Positions 23,017-29,091 of a stretch of DNA of 29,091 nucleotides are shown here, piece by piece; within the stretch, counting starts at the first letter, position 1; each line of letters starts with the position of its first letter. Under the pieces are notes generated by a model. That model was given only the letters and a program-made list of their open reading frames with translations. It had not been told where the DNA came from and did not search any database. Position numbers and translations under genes: made by a program. The stretch lies in assembly GCA_902766675.1 (NCBI GenBank), contig CACXEN010000226.1, positions 1 to 29,091 of the forward strand, in the 5' to 3' direction. The stretch is from an uncultured Erysipelotrichaceae bacterium (GTDB lineage: Bacteria; Bacillota_I; Bacilli_A; Erysipelotrichales; Erysipelotrichaceae).

Positions 23017-24362
23017 TGACTTTTTTTCCGAGTGATAGCGTATTATTAACCATCGGTGGATTTTCCTTACATTGGTATGCAGTAACATTGATTGTAGGAA
23101 TTGTGTTGGCATATCTCTATATGGGTACCATTTTAAAAACACATGGATACGAAACAGATGTTGCGGATGAAATATTAATTATGTGTTTGATTGGTGGTTT
23201 AATAGGTGGCCGACTAGTTTGGGTGATTACGCATTTTGAACAATATCAGAGATATTTACCATATATCTTTGCGATAGGAGATGGTGGATATGACATATTG
23301 GGATGCATGCTAGGAATTATCGTAATGGTTCGCTTCTATGTACATCGCAGAAATATGACATTCTTACGTACATTAGATGTTGTATTACCTGCAACAGTAT
23401 TGTTTGCGGCGATTACTAGAATTGGTCGAGCAATTGGAACTACAACTGTATGGTATACAGTATTAATTGATTTGATAGGATTTGGATTATTACACTTTGC
23501 GATTCGTCCATATCATGATGGAGATCGTCGTGGAGATTTAGCTGTTATTTCCGTATTATGGATGGGCTTAAGTAGATTATTAGCACTGATATTCCATTGG
23601 GATACATATGCAGATAAAGTATTACTTGTATGCATATTGGTAGAACTATTAGCAATTGGTGCATATGTAATGATTCATAGACAACGTCCAAAAAAGCCAA
23701 TTATTCTATTCGACTTAGATGGAACAATTATGGATAGTAAAGAAATGGTCATTCATTGTTTCAGTTACTTATTCAAAAAATATAGTGATATTTCTTTATT
23801 TACACCAGAGGTACAACAAGAAGTATTTGGTCCGGAATTAAAAGTTGCTATGGCTAAATTATTTCCAGAACAAGATCCAGATCAATTGGTGGAAGAATAT
23901 CGTAAATACCAATCATCATTTTCTTGGAGTGATGAAGTATCATTATTCCCAAATGTGAAATCAACGTTAGATACGCTTTGGAAATCTGGATATATATTAG
24001 GTATTGTGTCTAGTAGAATGACAGCATCGTGTGAATCATGGATGCGACAATTAGATTTATCTTATTGTTTCCAAACAATATTAGGAAGAGACTTATATGG
24101 AAGTCCAAAACCTAAACCAGATGGAATTATATATGCAGGTGTTCGTTTAAAGAAGGGACATGATTCTTGCATATATATAGGAGATAATGCATCGGATATT
24201 GAAGCGGCCAAAGCTGCAGGTGTATATGCAATTGCATATATGTCAGACATTAAGAAAAAAGATGCATTAATCAAAGCAGAACCAAACAAAATTATCACTG
24301 ACATGGCCGACTTGTTAGAAATAGTACAAGAAGACCATGACTGGTCATACGAAAAGAAGTAG
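23016..24362 (+). CDS. Degenerate Lgt-like membrane domain fused to a PpaX-type HAD phosphatase
   Basis: Residues 1–225 align by eye with prolipoprotein diacylglyceryl transferase: HWYAV (19–23), GGRLVWVI (64–71), RIGRAIG (135–141) and RRGDLAVISVLWMGLSRLL (171–189), with about seven membrane segments. Catalytic positions are altered: the HGG motif is GGYDILG (90–96), GRxGNFxNxE reads TRIGRAIGTTT so the essential Asn and Glu are missing, and the Glu after the late Arg is Ala. Residues 228–448 are a complete HAD phosphatase: DLDGT (233–237), VSSR, a conserved Lys in GSPKPKPDG and IGDNASDIEAAKAAG. In Bacillus, lgt and the pyrophosphatase gene ppaX are separate genes after hprK; here they are one. 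The phosphatase should work; the transferase probably does not. Confidence 0.88.
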   Translation: MTFFPSDSVLLTIGGFSLHWYAVTLIVGIVLAYLYMGTILKTHGYETDVADEILIMCLIGGLIGGRLVWVITHFEQYQRYLPYIFAIGDGGYDILGCMLGIIVMVRFYVHRRNMTFLRTLDVVLPATVLFAAITRIGRAIGTTTVWYTVLIDLIGFGLLHFAIRPYHDGDRRGDLAVISVLWMGLSRLLALIFHWDTYADKVLLVCILVELLAIGAYVMIHRQRPKKPIILFDLDGTIMDSKEMVIHCFSYLFKKYSDISLFTPEVQQEVFGPELKVAMAKLFPEQDPDQLVEEYRKYQSSFSWSDEVSLFPNVKSTLDTLWKSGYILGIVSSRMTASCESWMRQLDLSYCFQTILGRDLYGSPKPKPDGIIYAGVRLKKGHDSCIYIGDNASDIEAAKAAGVYAIAYMSDIKKKDALIKAEPNKIITDMADLLEIVQEDHDWSYEKK

Positions 24363-24382
24363 CTCATGAAAGCTGCTTTTTT
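24357..24382 (+). terminator. Terminator overlapping the end of the fusion gene
   Basis: AAGTAGCT (24357–24364) pairs with AGCTGCTT (24371–24378), including one T·G pair, around a 6-base loop, followed by T residues to 24382. The stop codon is in the stem. Confidence 0.78.
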
Positions 24383-24384
24383 AA

Positions 24385-24393
24385 TGATATACT
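24385..24393 (+). promoter_or_regulatory. Possible extended -10 promoter of rapZ
   Basis: TGATATACT (TGN plus TATACT) lies just after the terminator and 20 bp before the rapZ start. No -35 match is seen. Confidence 0.4.
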
Positions 24394-24413
24394 TATAGTA
24401 CTGGAGATAGCAT

Positions 24414-25280
24414 ATGACAAAAGATAAGAAGATTGTATTAGTCAGTGGAATGAGTGGTGCTGGAAAAAGTACTGCAACAAGATTTCTAGAAGACATGGGA
24501 TATCGAGTAATTGATAATTATCCTGTGCAATTAGTAAGTTTTTTGGTTGATATGATTGCGACAACAATCGAGCCACGATACCAATATGTTGCATTATCAA
24601 CAACTGCACAAGACTTCCCAGATTTCGTGCAAGCTTTAAAAGGTGCGGATGTGCAAGTAATTACAGTATTCTTAGACGCAAATGATAGTGTTTTATTATC
24701 TAGATATAAGAGTACAAGAAGATTACATCCATTACTATTAAGTAATGCGGCTAATACTTTAGAAGAAGCTATTGCAGTAGAAAGACAAATGTTCGCAAGA
24801 AATATCAACAGCACATTTGTTACGATCGATACATCTACTTTAACGGAAAAAGAATTCCGCAAAAAAATGGAAACATATTTTGCGATATCTGATACACCTA
24901 CATTTACATTATCATTCATTTCATTTGGATATAAATTTGGTGTACCAATGGATGCCGACTTGATGATTGATGTACGCTTTTTACCAAACCCATATTGGGA
25001 AGAGGACTTAAAGAAATTCACAGGAAATGATGACAATGTATATCACTATGTAATTGATAAACCAGAGACGCAAGAGTTTTTAGAAAGGTTTATTAATTTC
25101 ACAGACTATGCGTTTGCGGAATATGAAAAAGAAGGTAAGAATCACTTTACTGTCGCAATTGGATGTACAGGTGGACAACACCGTTCTGTAGCGATTGCAA
25201 ATTATTTATATGATTACTACAAAACAAAATACCATTGTTATAAGGAACACCGAGAAGAGAAGGAATGGATTAATGAATAA
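24414..25280 (+). CDS. rapZ: RapZ/YvcJ nucleotide-binding protein
   Basis: The 288-aa product has Walker A GMSGAGKS (12–19), the following DMGYRVIDNYP segment and the C-terminal family signature VAIGCTGGQHRSVAIA. RapZ in enterics binds glmZ/glmY RNAs to control glucosamine-6-phosphate synthesis. YvcJ in Bacillus binds nucleotides and has a less defined role, and no GlmY/GlmZ system is expected in Bacillota. GGAGA at about 24402 is the ribosome binding site. Together with yvcK and whiA it makes the conserved three-gene block of Bacillota and Actinobacteria. It overlaps yvcK by 8 bp. Family assignment is confident. Confidence 0.95.
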   Translation: MTKDKKIVLVSGMSGAGKSTATRFLEDMGYRVIDNYPVQLVSFLVDMIATTIEPRYQYVALSTTAQDFPDFVQALKGADVQVITVFLDANDSVLLSRYKSTRRLHPLLLSNAANTLEEAIAVERQMFARNINSTFVTIDTSTLTEKEFRKKMETYFAISDTPTFTLSFISFGYKFGVPMDADLMIDVRFLPNPYWEEDLKKFTGNDDNVYHYVIDKPETQEFLERFINFTDYAFAEYEKEGKNHFTVAIGCTGGQHRSVAIANYLYDYYKTKYHCYKEHREEKEWINE

Positions 25281-26217
25281 AAAAGTCGTTGTGATAGGTG
25301 GGGGACACGGCCAAGCAGCGATATGTAGAGGAATAAAAAGAATTGAGAATATTGATATCTGTGCAATTGTCACTGTTGCGGATGATGGTGGAAGTACAGG
25401 TAGATTGAGAAGACAATTTCATATCCCAGCAATGGGAGATATCAGAAATGTCATGATTTCCTTAGCTGAAAGTGAAACCATTATGTCTACTTTGATGGAT
25501 TATCGCTTTGAAGATAAAAGTGGAAGTGGACAAGATGTGGCCGGACATAATCTAGGTAACTTAGTATTAACTGCCATGACCCAAGCAAGTGGATCATTTT
25601 TAGAAGCAATCCAAACGATTGGGAAAGTTTTAAACGTGAAAGGGAAAATCATTCCAGCAACTACGCAAGTCATTACGCTATTTGCGCGGATGAAAGATGG
25701 TGTAGTTGTAAAAGGGGAAGCGAATATTCCAACAAAGAATAATCAAATTGATGAAGTCTTTTATGATGTTGATGTAAAAGCTACACCAAGTGCAATTAAT
25801 GCAATTTTAGAAGCAGATCTTGTTCTATATGGAATTGGATCAGTATATACCAGTATTCTTCCAAATATTATTATTCCAGAGATTAAACAAGCACTATCTC
25901 AAACAAAAGCGAAATGCATTTATGTTTGTAATGCAATGACACAGCCAGGTGAAACAGATGGATATTGTGTAGAAGATCATGTGGAAGCACTATTAAAACA
26001 TGGTTGTAAATTAGATGGTGTATTAATCGCAAAGGATAAAGTTCCATTAGAATCTATCCAAAAGTATAAAAAAGAAGGAAGCACAGTAGTAGAATTAAAA
26101 GATAAAGAACATGCATATACTGTTTATCAAGAAGAACTATTGATGTTTGATGATGGACTTGTTCGTCATGATTCTATGAAAATAGAAAAAGCAGTTAGAA
26201 AGTTGTTGAGTGAGTAA
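25273..26217 (+). CDS. yvcK: YvcK/GlmR/CuvA family protein
   Basis: YvcK-family proteins bind UDP-GlcNAc or related sugars and are needed for cell-wall homeostasis during gluconeogenic growth (known for Bacillus and Listeria). The 314-aa product has VVVIGGGHGQAA (5–16), then VTVADDGGSTGRL and MGDIRN, then AGHNLGNLVL, all in family order. The glycine loop reads GGGHGQ where most members have GGGTGL. ATG 25273 is chosen because the product then begins MNKKVVVIGGG; a more upstream ATG at 25195 lies in the coding part of rapZ. It overlaps rapZ by 8 bp and directly abuts whiA (no gap), indicating one operon. Confidence 0.93.
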   Translation: MNKKVVVIGGGHGQAAICRGIKRIENIDICAIVTVADDGGSTGRLRRQFHIPAMGDIRNVMISLAESETIMSTLMDYRFEDKSGSGQDVAGHNLGNLVLTAMTQASGSFLEAIQTIGKVLNVKGKIIPATTQVITLFARMKDGVVVKGEANIPTKNNQIDEVFYDVDVKATPSAINAILEADLVLYGIGSVYTSILPNIIIPEIKQALSQTKAKCIYVCNAMTQPGETDGYCVEDHVEALLKHGCKLDGVLIAKDKVPLESIQKYKKEGSTVVELKDKEHAYTVYQEELLMFDDGLVRHDSMKIEKAVRKLLSE

Positions 26218-27165
26218 ATGTCATTTGCGCAAGAAGTAAAACAAGAAGTTGCACAAAAGATAATGAGTGGAAATGATGCTAGGGCAGAATTATCTGCACT
26301 AATTCAATTATGTTCCTCTCTTTCATTGTCCTCACGAGGTATGTCACTAGTTGTGAATTCTGAAAATGCGGCAGTCACAAGAAGAATATATACATTGGTA
26401 AAAGATAGATATCATCCTGAAATAGAAATGTTTGTGAAGAAAAAGATGAATCTAAAAAAGAATCGCATTTATGGAATGAGAATTATGACAAATGCTCAAG
26501 AAATATTAAGAGATTTAGGCATCTATTCTTCTAGAGGATTATTGGATAAGCCCCTACAAAAAATAGTACAAACAGATAATAATGCTAGAGCATATCTAGC
26601 TGGTGCTTTTTTGGCATGTGGCTCAGTGAATTCACCAGAAAAGACAAATTATCATTTGGAATTATCATTAAATTCAGAAGAACATGCCAATTTCATAATC
26701 AACTTATTAAATCGATTTAATATTGGCGCAAAAGTAATTACTAGAAGAAGTAAATATATTACATATGTAAAATCAGCAGAGAAGATTGCGGACTTTTTGC
26801 GATGCATTGAAGCTGATCAAGCATTGTTAGACTTTGAAAATATCCGTATTGAAAGAGACTTCACGAATTCTATAACAAGATTAAATAATATGGATGTTGC
26901 GAATGAAATGAAAACACAAAAAGCCGCAAGCAACCAATTAGAAGATATTCTCTTCTTAGAAAAAGAAGGATACTTTGAAAAGTTAGATAAGCGCCTTCAA
27001 GAAGTTGCTGAGCTAAGAAAAGAATTCCCAGAATCTTCTTTAAACGAACTTGCTTTAACATATGAAAAAAGAACTGGCACTACAGTATCTAAATCAGGTA
27101 TGAAGCATCGTTTTAATCGAATCCATGAATTTGTGGAGAAACTACAGAAAAATAAACGGACATAA
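26218..27165 (+). CDS. whiA: Sporulation-regulator WhiA family DNA-binding protein
   Basis: WhiA has an N-terminal LAGLIDADG homing-endonuclease-like fold without nuclease activity and a C-terminal helix-turn-helix. The first part shows AYLAGAFLACGSVNSPEKTNYHLEL (about residues 122–146), the WhiA version of the LAGLIDADG motif. The C-terminus has SLNELALTYEKRTG and SKSGMKHRFNRIHEF, typical of the family HTH. In Actinobacteria it controls sporulation septation; in Bacillus it affects division and chromosome segregation by an unclear route. The ATG follows the yvcK stop with no gap; the 315-aa length is typical. No terminator is visible after it. Confidence 0.95.
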   Translation: MSFAQEVKQEVAQKIMSGNDARAELSALIQLCSSLSLSSRGMSLVVNSENAAVTRRIYTLVKDRYHPEIEMFVKKKMNLKKNRIYGMRIMTNAQEILRDLGIYSSRGLLDKPLQKIVQTDNNARAYLAGAFLACGSVNSPEKTNYHLELSLNSEEHANFIINLLNRFNIGAKVITRRSKYITYVKSAEKIADFLRCIEADQALLDFENIRIERDFTNSITRLNNMDVANEMKTQKAASNQLEDILFLEKEGYFEKLDKRLQEVAELRKEFPESSLNELALTYEKRTGTTVSKSGMKHRFNRIHEFVEKLQKNKRT

Positions 27166-27176
27166 AAAACACAAGA

Positions 27177-27185
27177 TGGTATGAT
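27177..27185 (+). promoter_or_regulatory. Extended -10 promoter of the GNAT gene
   Basis: TGGTATGAT (27177–27185) lies 17 bp before ATG 27203 and matches the extended -10 pattern seen before mutS and hprK. No -35 match is seen. Confidence 0.55.
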
Positions 27186-27202
27186 ATATAAAGGTAATTA
27201 TT

Positions 27203-28117
27203 ATGATAGATAAGGCAACGGTTGAACAAACAAACGAGATTAAACAAATCTGGAGAATGTGTTTTCCTAAGGAAGATCCACGATATACAGAATTCTTTTT
27301 TAAGAATGTTTATAAACCAGAGAATTGTTATGTGAATATCGTCGATGGAAAAATCGTATCTACATTAGTAAGAAATCCACATGAGTTAATGTTCAATGGT
27401 AGAGTCATTGCGACATCTATGTTAATGGGAGTTGCGACAGTACCAAAAGAGCAAAATAACGGATATATGAAACAATTAATGGAATCTGTTTTAGATGCAT
27501 GTGAACACTCTGAACTGATTACACTAATTCAAACGGAAACACCAGAATTGTATGAACCATATGGCTTCAAAACAATTTATAAAAGAAGAGATTATACTTT
27601 AGAAAGAAAAGATGTAAATAGAATTACTAATTTTGGTTGTGCATATGAACCATCACCAATTGATTTATTGAAGGTTTATTCTGCATTTATTAAAAGATTC
27701 AATGGATTCTATCCAAGAGATTTAGAATACTTTGTGCAATATCGTAAACAAGTCATTGCATTGGGTGGAAAAATAGTTGCTTACTACGATAGTAAAGACC
27801 AAATACGTGGGTATGCGGTTATGATTCCACAAGGAAATGAATTAAGAGTAGAAGAAATTATATATTTAGATTCAATGTCATTAACGAAGTTATGCAATGC
27901 AGCTTTACAAGAAAGAAGAATTATTCACTTATTAGTATCTGAAGCAGAAGATTTATCCATATTATTTCCAGAAGCACCATCGAAAGAATATCCATCTACG
28001 ATGGTACGCTTAAATGATCCAATTCTCTTTTCTAGAGTATTTAATAAAAAGATTACAAATGTCCAAGAAGCATTTGGAATCACAAATAAACCATTAAATT
28101 TAAATGAATGGGAATAG
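27203..28117 (+). CDS. GNAT-family acetyltransferase, Eis-like
   Basis: The N-terminal part is a GNAT fold: SMLMGVATVPKEQNNGYMKQLMES (about residues 70–93) is the acetyl-CoA-binding strand and loop, similar to the Eis-type pattern GVATxPexRgxGyM, although the usual Arg is replaced by Gln/Asn (EQNNGYM). ETPELYEPYGFKTIY is the conserved strand that follows. A second, degenerate GNAT half and a short C-terminal region complete 304 aa. Eis proteins are about 400 aa with a sterol-carrier-like domain; that domain appears to be shortened or missing. AAGGT at 27191 is the ribosome binding site. It is a single-gene unit closed by a terminator. The acceptor substrate is unknown. Confidence 0.82.
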   Translation: MIDKATVEQTNEIKQIWRMCFPKEDPRYTEFFFKNVYKPENCYVNIVDGKIVSTLVRNPHELMFNGRVIATSMLMGVATVPKEQNNGYMKQLMESVLDACEHSELITLIQTETPELYEPYGFKTIYKRRDYTLERKDVNRITNFGCAYEPSPIDLLKVYSAFIKRFNGFYPRDLEYFVQYRKQVIALGGKIVAYYDSKDQIRGYAVMIPQGNELRVEEIIYLDSMSLTKLCNAALQERRIIHLLVSEAEDLSILFPEAPSKEYPSTMVRLNDPILFSRVFNKKITNVQEAFGITNKPLNLNEWE

Positions 28118-28143
28118 CACCGTCTCTAATAGACGGTGTTTTT
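28118..28143 (+). terminator. Rho-independent terminator after the GNAT gene
   Basis: CACCGTCT (28118–28125) pairs perfectly with AGACGGTG (28131–28138) around a 5-base loop, followed by five T residues. Confidence 0.9.
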
Positions 28144-28163
28144 AATTCTTGAATAGTGTGCGC

Positions 28164-28169
28164 TATAAT
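28164..28169 (+). promoter_or_regulatory. -10 element of the M48 peptidase gene
   Basis: A perfect TATAAT lies 22 bp before the start. A weak -35 (TTTAAT, 28141–28146) is 17 bp upstream, just inside the terminator T run. Confidence 0.5.
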
Positions 28170-28191
28170 AATTTCATAGGAGGTTTGATCT

Positions 28192-29091
28192 ATGGCTATA
28201 GACTCAAAGTATTATCTTCATCCTTCAGACGAAAAAGCACTGGAAGCTTTAAAAAACATTCCAGGTTTTGCGACATTGATGAAATCATTTATGAAAGACT
28301 GGAGCGAAAGACAAGCAAAGCTACGATCAATGTCTTCATTTATTCGAATCAATGAAAATCAACTATCAAAATACTATGATATGTTGCCACCAATATGTGA
28401 GAAGTTAGGGATTGATATTCCTGAATTATATTTAATGATGGATGTGCGACCAAATGCGTATACAACTGGGGAAACGAATCCACAAATTGTTTTGACATCA
28501 GGCCTATTAGACACAATGCCAGAAGAATTGATACCAACAATTCTTGCACATGAATGTGGACATATCGCATGTCATCACGTTTTATATCGTACAGTTGGTA
28601 GTGTATTAATTGGTGGAGCAGCAACTTCTATTAGTCGTTTACCATTTGGTGGTTTAATTTCATTACCATTACAAATGGCATTCTTTTACTGGATGCGTTG
28701 TAGTGAATATTCTGCAGATAGAGCAGCAGTGATATGTGATGGAAGCAGTGAGAAAATGATAGAAGTTTGTATGCGACTATCAGGCTACGATAAAAACATT
28801 GCGAATCATTTAAACAAAGAAGAATATTTAAAACAAGCAAAAGAATATCGTGAATTAGTAAGTGATAGTAAATGGGATAAAACATTAGAATTCTATATGT
28901 TATCAGGCACAACCCATCCATTTACTGCAATACGTGCTTTAGAATCACAAGAATGGGAAGGTAGTGAAATGTTCCATCATATTCAAGATGGTACATATTC
29001 ACAACATGAACCTGAAAAAGAAGTAGTAGAAGATGAAGGCTCTCCAATCTTCCCTGACATTGGTGAATTCTTGAAAAAATCATTAAATCTA
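28192..29091 (+). CDS. M48-family metallopeptidase, 3' end missing
   Basis: The frame is open to the last base, giving at least 300 residues. The ATG is preceded by a strong AGGAGG (28178–28183). The zinc motif HECGH is at H120–H124 in LAHECGHIACHH. A hydrophobic stretch follows at about 139–165, then the third ligand E172 in SEYSADRAAV, the M48 arrangement. There is no N-terminal signal peptide or membrane segment, unlike HtpX, so it resembles the compact cytoplasmic or peripheral M48 type (YhfN/Ste24-related only in the core). Family assignment is clear; the substrate is unknown and the C-terminus is not visible. Confidence 0.9.
   Translation, partial: MAIDSKYYLHPSDEKALEALKNIPGFATLMKSFMKDWSERQAKLRSMSSFIRINENQLSKYYDMLPPICEKLGIDIPELYLMMDVRPNAYTTGETNPQIVLTSGLLDTMPEELIPTILAHECGHIACHHVLYRTVGSVLIGGAATSISRLPFGGLISLPLQMAFFYWMRCSEYSADRAAVICDGSSEKMIEVCMRLSGYDKNIANHLNKEEYLKQAKEYRELVSDSKWDKTLEFYMLSGTTHPFTAIRALESQEWEGSEMFHHIQDGTYSQHEPEKEVVEDEGSPIFPDIGEFLKKSLNL

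Noticed and set aside
25195..25272. Upstream ATG for yvcK
   Set aside because: It lies well inside rapZ and adds 26 residues before the normal MNKKVVVIGGG start.
28361..28921. − strand reading frames opposite the M48 peptidase
   Set aside because: They are antisense to a gene with a clear HExxH motif and strong SD.

Overview
The window is chromosomal DNA of a low-GC Gram-positive bacterium (Bacillota). The A/T-rich codon use, the conserved hprK–lgt–rapZ–yvcK–whiA block, the tmk–holB–ricT–rsmI block and the short, divergent versions of several proteins suggest an Erysipelotrichales-type lineage. That assignment is inference from family resemblance; no rRNA or other decisive marker is present. 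No insertion sequence, CRISPR array, phage gene, tRNA or rRNA was found. Almost all genes lie on the + strand; only the DegV gene is on the − strand.

Layout. (1) 1–5026: one tightly overlapping operon of tmk (5' end cut off), holB, ricT, rsmI, a PrsW-like intramembrane protease and a membrane-anchored FHA protein, closed by a strong terminator. (2) 5211–6348: a zinc-ribbon membrane protein and a lipoprotein, both of unknown function. (3) 6396–9545: a short 57-codon gene with its own promoter, whose stop codon lies in a terminator hairpin, then a large M16C zinc peptidase. (4) 9565–10561: a stand-alone structured RNA with its own promoter and terminator that I cannot assign to a family, followed by a lipoprotein gene. 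(5) 10565–11407: a TPP riboswitch controlling the thiamine transporter subunit ThiT. It has a clear antiterminator/terminator switch that also covers the ribosome binding site. (6) 11436–12275 (−): DegV fatty-acid-binding protein, sharing a bidirectional terminator with thiT. (7) 12474–13712: a secreted Cna-B-like surface protein with a proline-rich stalk and a C-terminal membrane anchor but no sortase motif. (8) 13795–19157: mutS overlapping uvrA, so mismatch and excision repair are coupled. (9) 19290–22029: an intracellular-type gamma-glutamyltransferase-like enzyme followed by a split pair of ChrA transporter halves. (10) 22081–27165: hprK, an unusual Lgt-like/HAD phosphatase fusion, rapZ, yvcK and whiA. 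(11) 27203–29091: an Eis-type GNAT acetyltransferase and an M48 metallopeptidase cut off by the window end.

Most notable points. The hprK-linked fusion protein (23016–24362) has an Lgt-shaped membrane domain that lacks most residues needed for lipoprotein diacylglyceryl transfer, joined to an intact HAD phosphatase of the PpaX type. The orphan RNA at about 9599–9781 has a 14-bp 5' hairpin, a GCAA tetraloop hairpin and an unpaired C-rich segment complementary to Shine–Dalgarno sequences. The TPP switch can be traced base by base. All structures and promoters were read by eye; none was computed.
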